Source: Alphaproteobacteria bacterium (GTDB lineage Bacteria; Pseudomonadota; Alphaproteobacteria; Reyranellales; Reyranellaceae). Taken from it: a DNA stretch of 64,000 bases. The stretch covers positions 89,041 to 153,040 of the forward strand of contig VGCZ01000004.1 of NCBI GenBank assembly GCA_016869975.1, given 5' to 3'. The position numbers and the translations under genes were made by a program. Position 1 is the stretch's first letter. Every line of letters begins with the position of its first letter. Below the pieces are notes generated by a model. It saw only the letters and a list, made by a program, of their open reading frames with translations, searched no databases and was not told the DNA's origin. Positions 1 through 8,538 of the stretch are shown one piece after another.

Positions 1-716
1 AGATCGGCGCCCAGCCCGATGGGAATGCCGGCAAGCGCAGGCATGTCGAGAACACCCTCGGGCGGCCAGAACGGATCTTCCAGCCACAGCAGGTTCAGCG
101 CTCGCCAGCGCGCGCTGTCGCGGATGACATCGGCCCGCTCATGGGCGCCGTTGCAATCGGCGACAAAAGGAATACCGGCGCCGACCGGGCGGCGCGCCTC
201 CTCGATCACATCGAGGTCGAACTCATGCACCTTCACCGCGCCGGCGCCGCTCGCCAGCGCCTGCTCGACGCGAGCGCGCACGCGGCCGGCGTGATTGAAG
301 CGATCGAGGCTCGCCATGACGGGGATTTGCTTGCGCCGCGCGCTGCCGACCATCGCCGACAGCGATTGTCCCGCCGCTTTGCCCGCGATATCCCACAGCG
401 CCGTGTCGATCGCGCCCAGCGCGTTGAGGATGTGGCCGGCCCGACCGAAGGAGGCGAAGCGTCGGCGTGTCTCGAGATTGAGCGCCTGACGCTGCTCGAC
501 CGATTGTCCGACAAAGACCGGCGCGACGATGTCGCGGATCGTCGCCGCCAGGCTCGCCTGCATGGCGGCCCCGAGGCACAGCGTCTCGCCGTAGCCCACC
601 AAGCCCGAGCGCGTCGTGACGCGACAGAACAGCGGATACCGCGCCGGCGGCGGATCGCCCGTGCGATGCTGGTAGGGAATGCGGAGCGCGACGGGCTCGA
701 TGCGATCGATGATCAT
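1..716 (-). CDS. Enolase-superfamily (mandelate racemase/muconate lactonizing) protein, C-terminus cut by window edge
   Basis: The frame opens at the ATG at 716 and is still open at base 1, giving the first 238 residues. An N-terminal capping domain is followed by the start of the TIM barrel. The superfamily marker GAIDTALWDIAGKAAG lies at the domain junction. Metal-ligand strands are visible as VADCNGAH (Asp) and LWLEDPFWPP (Glu). The usual KxK acid/base motif on barrel strand 2 reads KVH, so the second lysine is not present. Members abstract a proton alpha to a carboxylate from acid sugars, dipeptides or muconates, and the substrate here cannot be read. It is transcribed away from the repeat at 762-887 and lies downstream of the aldolase gene on the same strand, so a shared carboxylate pathway is possible but unproven. 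Confidence 0.8.
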   Translation of the reverse strand, partial: MIIDRIEPVALRIPYQHRTGDPPPARYPLFCRVTTRSGLVGYGETLCLGAAMQASLAATIRDIVAPVFVGQSVEQRQALNLETRRRFASFGRAGHILNALGAIDTALWDIAGKAAGQSLSAMVGSARRKQIPVMASLDRFNHAGRVRARVEQALASGAGAVKVHEFDLDVIEEARRPVGAGIPFVADCNGAHERADVIRDSARWRALNLLWLEDPFWPPEGVLDMPALAGIPIGLGAD

Positions 717-761
717 GATTGCCTCGTACCTTCCCCCGGACGGCAGGGCTATCGCATCTGG

Positions 762-887
762 CCCCCTCTCCCCGCGTGCGGGGAGCGGGTTGGCGTGAGG
801 GGCTGAGGCAAGTGGCGCACCACCGCCCTGCGCAACCGGAGGCTCCTCCTACCCCGACCCTCTCCCCGCTTGCGGGGAGAGGGAGGA
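762..887. repeat. Dispersed palindromic element, family B, copy 1
   Basis: An imperfect inverted repeat of about 125 bases whose arms are CCCTCTCCCCGC and GCGGGGAGAGGG. The middle contains GAGGGGCTGAGGCAAG followed by an ACCGCCCTGCGCAAC block. The same arms and the same middle recur at 60606-60729, so this is one mobile or amplified element and not a simple terminator hairpin. It separates the aldolase gene from the enolase-superfamily gene. Confidence 0.75.
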
Positions 888-908
888 AAACGCCACGTGT
901 GATCCGCG

Positions 909-1676
909 TCAGGCGCTCTTGGCCTTGAGCTCCTCGAGCTGCTGGCGGGCGCCGGCGACCATGCAGGCGATGTCGGCGGTCAGCATCACCATGTCGAAGC
1001 CGCGCTTCACCGCGCCGGCGGCGAAGGCCGCCGAGGCGCAATGCATGACGCACTTGATGCCGGCCTTGTGCGCGGTCGTCCGGATCTTGTCGCAGGTCGC
1101 CATATGCAACGGATCGGGATTGTCGCCGCGCGGCGGCAGGCCGAGCGCGAACGACAGGTCGGCCGGTCCGATATAGACGGCGTCGAGGCCCGGCGTGGCG
1201 CAGATCGCGTCGAGGTTGGCGAGGCCCTCCTTGGTCTCGATCATCGCCATGACGACGATCTCGTCGTTGGCCTTGGCGACATAGTCCGGGCCGCCATAGT
1301 GCGCGGCGCGCACCGGCCCGTTCGAACGCATGCCGACCGGCGGATAGCGGCAGGCGGCCACCGCCTTGGCGGCCTCCTCGGCGTTGTTCACCAGCGGCAC
1401 GATGATGGCGTAGGCGCCCAGATCCAGGGCCTTCATGATCGCCGGCGGATCGTTCCACGCGACACGCACGACCGGAACGGTATCGGTCTGCGAGATCGCC
1501 TGGAGCATCGGCCCCACGTCGCTCATCTCCGACAGGCCGTGCTGGAGGTCGACGCACAGCGCGTCGAAGCCCTGGCGCGCCATGACTTCTGCCGTGAACG
1601 TGTTGGCCACGGACAGCCAGCCGAGCGTGACGCACTTCTTGTCACGCCACATCTGCTTGATCTTGTTCGGCCGCAT
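909..1676 (-). CDS. HpcH/HpaI aldolase/citrate lyase family protein
   Basis: A 255-residue class II pyruvate aldolase of normal family length. Such enzymes cleave 4-hydroxy-2-oxo acids to pyruvate or oxaloacetate plus an aldehyde, using a divalent metal. Visible motifs are VDLQHG near residue 43, the substrate-binding Arg in PVVRVAWND, the metal ligand Glu in MIETKEGL and the metal ligand Asp in YIGPADLSFALG. A purine-rich stretch (GGGGAGGGC) just before the ATG serves as ribosome site. The gene stands alone on the minus strand, with a repeat downstream and a divergent monooxygenase gene upstream. The exact substrate is unknown. Confidence 0.88.
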   Translation of the reverse strand: MRPNKIKQMWRDKKCVTLGWLSVANTFTAEVMARQGFDALCVDLQHGLSEMSDVGPMLQAISQTDTVPVVRVAWNDPPAIMKALDLGAYAIIVPLVNNAEEAAKAVAACRYPPVGMRSNGPVRAAHYGGPDYVAKANDEIVVMAMIETKEGLANLDAICATPGLDAVYIGPADLSFALGLPPRGDNPDPLHMATCDKIRTTAHKAGIKCVMHCASAAFAAGAVKRGFDMVMLTADIACMVAGARQQLEELKAKSA

Positions 1677-1809
1677 GGCGGCGCCCTCCCCTTGGTTGTC
1701 GATCCGCGACCAACTGCATAGCCCTCAAACGATCGGAAGTTCAATACGGATGGCGCGAGGCTGACATGCGCGTGCGCAAGCCGCGCGACCTGTACTACCA
1801 TCCGCGCCC

Positions 1810-2946
1810 ATGACGAACGCAGTCCCCTCCATCGCCGTCATCGGCGCCGGCATGGGCGGTCTCGCGGCCGCGGCGGCGCTCAGGCTCAAGGGCCTCGACG
1901 TCACGGTCTACGAGCAGGCCCGGCGTTTCACGCGAATCGGCGCCGGCATCCAGATCGGCTGCAACGCCATGCACGTGCTGCGCGGGCTGGGGCTCGAGGA
2001 GCGGCTGCGCGCCGACACCTTCTATCCGCGCTCCTGGAACAACCGCGACTCGAAGACCGGCGACGTGATGTTCGACATGGAGTTCGGTCAGCCGGCCGAG
2101 CGGCGCTACGGCGCGCCCTATCTGCTGGCACATCGCGGCGATTTGCACGCGGCGCTGGCCTCGGCGGTTCCCGACGAGATCGTCAGGCTCGACCATCGCG
2201 TGGTCGGCCTCGACCAGATGGGCGATGGCGTCGTGACGCTCAGCTTCGCCAACGGCGGAACGGCGCGCGCCGACGCGGTGATCGCCGCCGACGGCGTGAA
2301 CTCGCTGGTCAAGAAGATCCTGTTCGGCGAGAGCTCGCCCAACTTCACCGGGCGCATCGCCTATCGCACGGTCTATCCGGCGGCGCGGCTGGGTGGGCTG
2401 GAGATCCTCGACGACTGCACCAAATGGTGGGGCCCCGACCGCCACATCATCATGTACTACGTCAAGCCCGACCGCTCGGAGATCTACTTCGTCACCAGCC
2501 AGCCCGAACCCGGCTTCGAATTCGAGTCGTGGTCGGCGACCGGCGATATCGGCTCGTTGCGCGACGCCTTCGCCGAGTTCCACCCGCAGGTGCGGGGCGT
2601 GATCGCGGCGTCGAGCGAGGTGTTCAAGCGACCGCTGGTCGATCGCGAGCCGATGGAGCGCTGGGGCGAGGGCAACGTGACCCTGCTGGGCGATGCCTGC
2701 CATCCGATGACGCCCTACATGGCGCAGGGCGCGGCGATGGCGATCGAGGACGCCGCCGTGCTGGCGCGCTGTCTCGACGGCGTCGAGCGCGCCGGCATCG
2801 CGCCAGCGCTGCGGCGTTACGAAGCCAATCGGCAAGCGCGCACCGCACGCATGCAGCTCACGTCGCGGCAAAACGCCTGGGGCAAGGGCGCCACCGACAC
2901 AGACTGGGTCTACGGCTACAACGCCTGGACGGCCGAGCTGGCGTAG
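1810..2946 (+). CDS. FAD-dependent aromatic monooxygenase, 6-hydroxynicotinate 3-monooxygenase (NicC)-like
   Basis: A 378-residue group A flavoprotein monooxygenase with the Rossmann FAD motif IAVIGAGMGGLAAA, the mid-chain DG motif (AADGVNS) and the second FAD motif LLGDACHPMTPYMAQG. Similarity to NicC, as remembered, goes beyond the generic fold. It includes CTKWWGPDRHIIMYY, EIYFVTSQPE and the C-terminal WVYGYN. NicC decarboxylates and hydroxylates 6-hydroxynicotinate to 2,5-dihydroxypyridine with NADH and O2. No nicX, nicD, nicE or nicF homologue lies in the window, so a related hydroxybenzoate or heterocyclic carboxylate is equally possible. It ends 10 bases before the convergent symporter gene. 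Confidence 0.82.
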   Translation: MTNAVPSIAVIGAGMGGLAAAAALRLKGLDVTVYEQARRFTRIGAGIQIGCNAMHVLRGLGLEERLRADTFYPRSWNNRDSKTGDVMFDMEFGQPAERRYGAPYLLAHRGDLHAALASAVPDEIVRLDHRVVGLDQMGDGVVTLSFANGGTARADAVIAADGVNSLVKKILFGESSPNFTGRIAYRTVYPAARLGGLEILDDCTKWWGPDRHIIMYYVKPDRSEIYFVTSQPEPGFEFESWSATGDIGSLRDAFAEFHPQVRGVIAASSEVFKRPLVDREPMERWGEGNVTLLGDACHPMTPYMAQGAAMAIEDAAVLARCLDGVERAGIAPALRRYEANRQARTARMQLTSRQNAWGKGATDTDWVYGYNAWTAELA

Positions 2947-2956
2947 CGCCGCGGGG

Positions 2957-4303
2957 TCACATCGCCAGCGGCGCCAGCGTGACGGCGGCGATACCCAGCG
3001 GCACGGGGTAGCGCAGCGTGAAGCGCAGGATCGCGGTCCAGCGCGCCCCGAGGCGCAACTCGTTCCCGATCAGCGTCGCCGGCACGATCCAGCCGCCGAG
3101 GATCGCCAGGCCCAAGCCGCCCAGCGGCAGCATCAGGTTGGACGTGAGCTGGTCGATCAGCTCGTAGACGCTGACGCCGGCGAACGGCTTCCAGCCAGCC
3201 CACAGGCTGAACGAGAACACGGTCAGCAGGCCGGTCGTCCACGCCGCGAGCGCGGCGAGCGACGTCGCCAGCGGCCGCGCCATGCGGAAGCGACGGCAGA
3301 GCAGCGAAACCGGCATTTCCAGCATCGACAGCGCCGAGGCCAGGGCGGCGACGAACAGAGAGACGAAGAAGGCGCCGGCCATCAGCGCGCCCAGCGGCAT
3401 ATCCGCGAAAGCCAGCGGCAGGGTGACAAAGAGCAGACCGGGCCCGGCTTCGGGGTTGAGCCCATGGGCGAAAACGATGGGGAAGATGGCGATGCCTGCC
3501 AGCAAAGAGATCGCCGTATCGATCATCATGCTGGTGGTCGCGACGGTGCGCAGCGCCATGTCGCGTCCGGCATGCGCGGCATAGGTCACCATCACCGTCA
3601 TGCCGACGCCGATGGAGAAGAAGCCCAGCCCCAACGCCTCGAGCGCGGCTTTCGCCGTCGCCTTGCTCCAGTCGGGCTTGAAGAGAAAACGCACGGCGGC
3701 GGCGAGATCGCCGACGATGGCGGAGTAGACCGCCAGCGCCAACAGCAGCGTGATCAGCACCGGCATCAGCACGCGGCACGCCGTCTCGATGCCGCCGATC
3801 ACGCCCAGCGCGACGATGGCGGCGGCGATCGCCATGAACAGGCCGTGGAACAGCGCCATGCGCGGCGCCGAGCCCAGCAGCTCCTCGAATCGTTCGCGGA
3901 CCTGCGCCGCGTCTCCGCCGGGCAGGCCAGCGACGACGGTGTCGGCGAGATAGGCCAGGATCCAACCACCGATCACCGAGTAGAAGCTCAAGATCAGGAA
4001 AGCCGTGAGCGCGCCCAGCGTGCCGACCAGCGACCAACGCGGCGTCGCGCCGACCTCGATCGCCACCGTGCGCGGGCTGAGTGCCGCGTCGCCGCCGCCG
4101 CGCCTGCCCAGCGCCATCTCGACCAGCAAGAGCGGCAGGACGATCAGTACCAGGCCGAGCAGATAGAACAGCACGAAAATGCCGCCGCCATTGCTGCCGA
4201 CCTCGTAGGGGAATTTCCAGATGCTGCCGATGCCCACCGCCGAGCCGACGGTGGCGAGGATGAAGGCGGCGCGGCTGGACCACTGGTCGGATCTGTCGGC
4301 CAT
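2957..4303 (-). CDS. Sodium-dependent transporter, neurotransmitter:sodium symporter (SNF/NSS) family
   Basis: A 448-residue inner-membrane protein with about eleven or twelve hydrophobic helices. The TM1 signature ATVGSAVGIGSIWKFPY and the following NGGGIFVLFYLLG are the LeuT-fold NSS hallmark, with the small residues that line the sodium and substrate sites. Bacterial members take up amino acids or amines driven by sodium. The start is the ATG at 4303. It reads toward the NicC-like gene and away from the hydroxyacid dehydrogenase, which starts 1 kb upstream on the same strand. Substrate is not inferable from sequence alone. Confidence 0.88.
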   Translation of the reverse strand: MADRSDQWSSRAAFILATVGSAVGIGSIWKFPYEVGSNGGGIFVLFYLLGLVLIVLPLLLVEMALGRRGGGDAALSPRTVAIEVGATPRWSLVGTLGALTAFLILSFYSVIGGWILAYLADTVVAGLPGGDAAQVRERFEELLGSAPRMALFHGLFMAIAAAIVALGVIGGIETACRVLMPVLITLLLALAVYSAIVGDLAAAVRFLFKPDWSKATAKAALEALGLGFFSIGVGMTVMVTYAAHAGRDMALRTVATTSMMIDTAISLLAGIAIFPIVFAHGLNPEAGPGLLFVTLPLAFADMPLGALMAGAFFVSLFVAALASALSMLEMPVSLLCRRFRMARPLATSLAALAAWTTGLLTVFSFSLWAGWKPFAGVSVYELIDQLTSNLMLPLGGLGLAILGGWIVPATLIGNELRLGARWTAILRFTLRYPVPLGIAAVTLAPLAM

Positions 4304-4326
4304 GCGCCGAGAATAGCGACCCGGGC

Positions 4327-5289
4327 CTAGAGACCCAATTCAGGGATTACCCATAGGGGCTTCTCGCCGCGCGCCACACGCTGGACGTTGTCGAAGCCGT
4401 TGCGCAGGCGCGCCTCGTTGCTTTCCCAGGTCGGGCCGGCGAGATGCGCGGTGAGCACGACGTTGTCGAGCGTGAACAGCGGGTTGTTGGCCGGCGGCGG
4501 CTCCTCGTCGAAGACGTCGAGGCCGGCGCCGCCGATCTTGCCCGAGGCCAGCGCCGCATGCATCGCCTTCTCGTCGATCACCGGCCCGCGCGAGGTGTTG
4601 ATGATCAGCGCCGTGGGCTTCATGCGCGCGATCTCGGCGGCACCCAGCAGGTGATGCGTCGTGTCGTTCAGGGGAACGTGCAGCGAGATGATGTCGGACT
4701 TGCTGAGGATTTCCGGCAGCAGGCGGAAGCGCACGTTGAGCGCGTCCTCCTCGGCCTCGGTGAGCCGGGCGATGTCGTAGTAGGTCACGATCACGCCGAA
4801 GGCCTGCGCCAGCCGCGCAGTCTTCTTGCCGATCGTGCCCAGCCCGATGATGCCCAGCGTCTTGCCGCGCAGCTCGTTGACACGCGGCACCGAGTTGCCG
4901 CGCCAGCGGCCGCCGGTGACGTTGGCATGCTGCTGGATCAGCTTGCGCGAGACCGCCAGCATCAAGAGCAGCGCGTGCTCCGACACCGCCACGGAGTTGG
5001 CGCCACCGTTGTTGGAGATCGGCACCTTGGCCTTGCGCGCAGCCGCGAGGTCGGCGCGGTCATAGCCGGCGCTGAGCAGCTGGATCAGCTTGAGCTTCGG
5101 CGCGCCGGCGTACAGCTGCTCCTTCACCAGCATGTCGACGAAGCCGACCAGATAATCGGCGCTCTTCAGCGCCTCCGTGCATTGCGGCGAGCCGGGCGCC
5201 ACCTTGACGATCTCGTAGCCCGAGGGCGCGATGTCGTCGACCATCGACAACGTGTCGCCCGGCGCGGCCACCACGATGCGCGGTGCCAT
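4327..5289 (-). CDS. NAD-dependent D-2-hydroxyacid dehydrogenase
   Basis: A 320-residue member of the D-isomer-specific 2-hydroxyacid dehydrogenase family. The nucleotide-binding motif GIIGLGTIGKKTARL sits near residues 145-160. The catalytic Arg is in NTSRGPVIDE, the Glu in DVFDEEPP and the His in LTAHLAGPT. It interconverts a 2-keto acid and a D-2-hydroxy acid with NAD(H) in the cytoplasm. The start at 5289 has GGGGGAG upstream. It follows the amidohydrolase gene by 28 bases on the same strand and may be co-transcribed with it, possibly acting on a product of the same pathway. Confidence 0.9.
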   Translation of the reverse strand: MAPRIVVAAPGDTLSMVDDIAPSGYEIVKVAPGSPQCTEALKSADYLVGFVDMLVKEQLYAGAPKLKLIQLLSAGYDRADLAAARKAKVPISNNGGANSVAVSEHALLLMLAVSRKLIQQHANVTGGRWRGNSVPRVNELRGKTLGIIGLGTIGKKTARLAQAFGVIVTYYDIARLTEAEEDALNVRFRLLPEILSKSDIISLHVPLNDTTHHLLGAAEIARMKPTALIINTSRGPVIDEKAMHAALASGKIGGAGLDVFDEEPPPANNPLFTLDNVVLTAHLAGPTWESNEARLRNGFDNVQRVARGEKPLWVIPELGL

Positions 5290-5317
5290 CGTTTGTCTCC
5301 CCCTTGGTCCGACGGCC

Positions 5318-6457
5318 TCAGTTGGCCAGGCGATACAGCCTCATCGCGTTGTCGCGCGTGATCTTGCGCCGCTGCTCGGCGGTGACGCCGGCGAGCTCCT
5401 TGTTGAGGAACTCCTGGCTGTCCGGCCAGATGCCGTCGGGATGCGGGAAGTCGGAGCCCCACATCACGTTGTCCTCGCCCAGATGGTGCAGCAGCTCGAT
5501 GCCGACCGGGTCGGTCTGGTAGGTGGCGTAGAACTGGCGGTGCCAGTACTCGCTGGGCTTCATCTTGAGGTCGAGGTCCTTGAACTGGTCCTCCCATTCC
5601 AGATCCATGTGCTGCAGCACGTAGGGGATCCATCCCAGGCCAGCTTCGCCGATCACGATCTTCAGGTTTGGATAGCGCGCCGGCGCGCCGGAGAAGATCA
5701 GGCCCATCAGCATCGTCGACATGTGCATCTGGAAGCCGGTGATGTGCACGGCGAAGATGCGGCGCTGGACATGCGGCGGGAACTTGGTGACGTCGGGCGA
5801 GCGGCCGCCGATGGTGTGGAAGTGCAGCGGAATGCCGGTCTCGTGGCCGAACTTCCACAGCGGCTCCCAATGCTCGTCCCACAGCGGCACCATGTCGGGC
5901 CGGTTGGCGATGTCGAGGCCCAGCACGCCGCGCTTGGCGCAGCGCATCGCCTCGCCGACCGCCTCCTGCATGTTGTAGTTGGGAATGTTGGCCAGGCCGA
6001 TCAGCCGCTCGGGCGCGGCCTTGCAGAAATCGTGGAGCCAGTCGTTGTAGATGCGCAGCATCTCCAGCGCGGCCTCAGGATCGTTGAGCCGACCGCTCGA
6101 GCCCAGCACGCCGTAGATCACCTCGGCCTGCACGCCGTCACGGTCCTGGTCCTTCAGGCGCAGCGCGGGTTCGGTCAGCCGGCGCACGCCCTTCTTGCCG
6201 TCGTCGTAGAGCCCGGTCGAGGCCATGCGGTCGGAGCGATGGATTACGCCGGGGACGTATTCGCGGCCGGCCGAGCCCATACCGTTGACCAGGCCGAAAT
6301 TCGCGCCGTTCTTGCTCGTCCAGTACGGCCCCTTCGGTCCGTCGACCACATGGGGCATGCGGTCCTTGAACGCCGCCGAGGCGTTGGCCGTGAACAGATC
6401 GGGCGGCAGCCAGATCAGGTCGACATGACCGTCGGCCGAGATGACGTCGTATTTCAT
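5318..6457 (-). CDS. Amidohydrolase family protein (ACMSD/2,3-dihydroxybenzoate decarboxylase-like)
   Basis: A 379-residue metal-dependent TIM-barrel enzyme of the amidohydrolase_2 group. Metal-ligand motifs are SADGHVD at the N-terminus, PLHFHTIGG and HITGFQ in the barrel, and GSDFPHPDG with the C-terminal Asp. The family includes decarboxylases of aromatic acids and hydrolases. A second member of the same subfamily, with the same YPHPD/FPHPDG tail, lies at 45919-47067. The start at 6457 is preceded by GAGGAACGAG. It is probably an operon with the hydroxyacid dehydrogenase 28 bases downstream. Confidence 0.85.
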   Translation of the reverse strand: MKYDVISADGHVDLIWLPPDLFTANASAAFKDRMPHVVDGPKGPYWTSKNGANFGLVNGMGSAGREYVPGVIHRSDRMASTGLYDDGKKGVRRLTEPALRLKDQDRDGVQAEVIYGVLGSSGRLNDPEAALEMLRIYNDWLHDFCKAAPERLIGLANIPNYNMQEAVGEAMRCAKRGVLGLDIANRPDMVPLWDEHWEPLWKFGHETGIPLHFHTIGGRSPDVTKFPPHVQRRIFAVHITGFQMHMSTMLMGLIFSGAPARYPNLKIVIGEAGLGWIPYVLQHMDLEWEDQFKDLDLKMKPSEYWHRQFYATYQTDPVGIELLHHLGEDNVMWGSDFPHPDGIWPDSQEFLNKELAGVTAEQRRKITRDNAMRLYRLAN

Positions 6458-6542
6458 GGCTCGTTCCTCCGCGCTGGCCGTAAGGTCGCGCGGACAGCGC
6501 CGGAAAGCTAGCGCTTCGGCGCGCGGGAGCTATGCCTCCGCG

Positions 6543-7319
6543 TCACGGCCGGACCCCCGGCGCCTCCATCGCCATGCCGCGGGCGCGGCTCATCAGGTAG
6601 AGCTCCAGCGCCGCATACTCCGCCGAGTCGTAGGCGTAGGGCTCGGCGCGCATGCCCACCAGGCAGTTGCGCAAACGACGCTTGAGAGAGCCCACCGCCT
6701 GCCACTCCAGCCGGTAGATCGGATAGCCGGTCGGGTGGCCCTGAGGGATGGTGGCGCCGGCCAGCCGGCCGCCGGCGTTGTCGTCGTGGCACTGCGCGCA
6801 GGACAGGTTGAGCTGCCCCTGCCGCTGGCGCCACAGCGCCTCGCCGCTCTCGACGAAAGGCCGCAGGCGCGGATCATCAGGTGGCGCGATCGGCTGGCCG
6901 CGTGATTGGCGGGCGATAAAGGCGCTGAGCGCCACCAGCTCGCGGCTCTCCGGCGCCAGCGGCTCAGCCTTCTGCTGCTCGACCCGGCAGCGATTGACGC
7001 GCTGGCCGAGATCAATCGGCCGATTGGTCGCTGCGTCGAAGGCCGGGTAGCGGGCAGCGACGCCGGCCATGGCGGTCTCGCCGGCGTGACAGTCGGCGCA
7101 GGCCTTGCCGGCCGCGCCCTCGCGCCTGGCCCACAGCGCCCGGCCCTCGCCGACCCACAACATGCCGGGGTTGGCGCTGTCGTCGTCCTGCATGGCGCGC
7201 AGGGAAGCACCCATCTCCTGGTAGCCGGAGCGGCGCGGATCGGCGGTCTGCGCCATGGCCCACGTCACCAGGAAGACGGCCAGCGCGCCCGCCGAGACGA
7301 TCGCCGGCAGCGACCTCAT
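6543..7319 (-). CDS. soxA: SoxA, diheme c-type cytochrome of thiosulfate oxidation
   Basis: A 258-residue periplasmic protein with a Sec signal peptide ending at AMA-Q (about residue 23). Two haem sites are visible, CADCH and CAQCH, so this is the diheme type. The C-terminal NCLVGMRAEPY carries the Cys that becomes the unusual cysteine-persulfide haem ligand. With SoxX it forms the enzyme that joins thiosulfate to the SoxY carrier Cys. It is the last gene of the eight-gene operon, and its ATG overlaps the SoxZ stop by four bases (ATGA). All expected SoxA residues appear present, in contrast to SoxY. Confidence 0.92.
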   Translation of the reverse strand: MRSLPAIVSAGALAVFLVTWAMAQTADPRRSGYQEMGASLRAMQDDDSANPGMLWVGEGRALWARREGAAGKACADCHAGETAMAGVAARYPAFDAATNRPIDLGQRVNRCRVEQQKAEPLAPESRELVALSAFIARQSRGQPIAPPDDPRLRPFVESGEALWRQRQGQLNLSCAQCHDDNAGGRLAGATIPQGHPTGYPIYRLEWQAVGSLKRRLRNCLVGMRAEPYAYDSAEYAALELYLMSRARGMAMEAPGVRP

Positions 7320-7636
7320 TCGACGGAGATCGACGCGCTCTCCTCGACGGAGAAGCCGTTGTCGCCGGTCCAGCGGAACACCAGCGTGCCGCTCTGCGTC
7401 GCGACCGTGGTGAAGGCGATGAACGGGTTGGCGGCGATCGCTGGCGTGAGCGTCAGGCCGAAGACCTCGGCGCCGTCGTACACGCAGGTGAAGCGGGTGA
7501 TGATGTCACGCGGGATCAGCCGACCATTGGGCCCGGCGCGGAAGCCGGTTTCCATCGGATGCGCGATCAAGGTCTTGATCTCGATCACCTCGCCGCGTTT
7601 GGCGGTCTTCGGCACGTTGACGAGGACGCTCGCCAT
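7316..7636 (-). CDS. soxZ: SoxZ, sulfur carrier complex subunit
   Basis: A 106-residue protein of normal SoxZ length with the immunoglobulin-like strand pattern, including IAHPMETGFR near the N-terminus and FTTVATQSGTLVFRWTGDNG near the end. SoxZ holds SoxY in the periplasm as the carrier on which sulfane and sulfonate groups are oxidised. It has no signal peptide, as is normal, because it is exported with SoxY. I prefer the ATG at 7636, which shares one base with the SoxY stop (TGATG) and has GGAG six bases upstream. A GTG at 7639 would add one residue. Confidence 0.92.
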   Translation of the reverse strand: MASVLVNVPKTAKRGEVIEIKTLIAHPMETGFRAGPNGRLIPRDIITRFTCVYDGAEVFGLTLTPAIAANPFIAFTTVATQSGTLVFRWTGDNGFSVEESASISVE

Positions 7637-8088
7637 CACACGATCTCCTCGACGCAGGCCGCGAGCGTCACCACCACCTCGGCGGCGCCGCTCCAGAAGC
7701 CGCCGTCGCTCAGCTCGGCGATGGCGACGATGCGCTGCGAGGCGTTGAGCTTGATGCGTGTCGACAAGAGCGCGCGCCCCGAGCGCGGGCCCAGGTTCGC
7801 GTGCAGCACGTGCGGCTGCGGGTTGTTCTCGTTGAAGATATGGATCGCGCGGACGTGGTCGGCGTCGGTCATCGGGCTGTCGACCGTGACCGACAGCGGC
7901 ACGGTGTGGCCATTCTCGACCAGCGGCGGGATGTCCAGCGTCACCTTGCCGGTGTTGATCTTCGCGCCCCTGGTCACGGCCTCGATCGCCTTGCGCATCT
8001 GCTCCGGCGTCGCGCGCGCGGACGACAGCGGCATTACGGCGGCGATCGCCGAGCCGATCACGAAGGCGCGTCGTGTGGATGGGCTCAT
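7636..8088 (-). CDS. soxY: SoxY, sulfur carrier subunit with atypical C-terminus
   Basis: A 150-residue protein with a Tat-type signal (STRRAFVIGSA, cleavage near SARA). Its body matches SoxY: VTLDIPPLVENGHTVPL, VDSPMTDADHV, IHIFNENNPQP and LGPRSGRA. The odd part is the end. Canonical SoxY finishes in a flexible GGCGG arm whose Cys carries the sulfur. Here the last residues are VTLAACVEEIV, so a Cys is kept but both glycine pairs are lost and five further residues follow it. I checked the DNA and the frame is clean to TGA at 7636. Whether this Cys can reach the SoxAX and FccAB active sites is open. Confidence 0.88.
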   Translation of the reverse strand: MSPSTRRAFVIGSAIAAVMPLSSARATPEQMRKAIEAVTRGAKINTGKVTLDIPPLVENGHTVPLSVTVDSPMTDADHVRAIHIFNENNPQPHVLHANLGPRSGRALLSTRIKLNASQRIVAIAELSDGGFWSGAAEVVVTLAACVEEIV

Positions 8089-8112
8089 GTTGGTGGGCTC
8101 ATGGCGCCGATC

Positions 8113-8535
8113 CTACTCCTTGAGCGTCATCAGGAAAGCGACGACATCCTCGACCTGCGCCGCAGACAGTATAGGCTTGCCGGCGAAGGCGCGCGCGACG
8201 CGTTCCAGCCCCTCGGTCCGATAATAGGGCGGCATGATCGTGGCCGGATTGAGCCGGCCCGCATCGACGACGCGCAGGCGCAACTGCCCCTCCGACCAGC
8301 GCGCGCCGGCGCCCGACAGGCTGGGCGCGAGATTGCCCTGGAAGCGCTCCTCCGGGAACGGCCCGGTGTGACAGAGCAGGCAGAGCCCGACCTGCCGATT
8401 GGCGACGACGGCGCGACCCCGCGCCGCGTCGCCCGGCTCGCCGGTGAGCGACTGCGGGATCGCGTCGCCCACCACGGTCTGCGCCGAAACCGGCCCCGAC
8501 AGCAGCAGGGCGACGAGCAGCAGCACGACGCGCAT
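8113..8535 (-). CDS. soxX: SoxX, monoheme c-type cytochrome
   Basis: A 140-residue periplasmic cytochrome with a Sec signal peptide (MRVVLLLVALLLSGPVSA). It has one haem site, CLLCH near residue 52, and the axial Met in IMPPYY. The segment RGRAVVANRQVGLCLLCH is typical of SoxX. It pairs with SoxA as SoxAX. It starts three bases after the flavoprotein stop, and SoxY begins 24 bases downstream. Confidence 0.92.
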   Translation of the reverse strand: MRVVLLLVALLLSGPVSAQTVVGDAIPQSLTGEPGDAARGRAVVANRQVGLCLLCHTGPFPEERFQGNLAPSLSGAGARWSEGQLRLRVVDAGRLNPATIMPPYYRTEGLERVARAFAGKPILSAAQVEDVVAFLMTLKE

Positions 8536-8538
8536 CGT

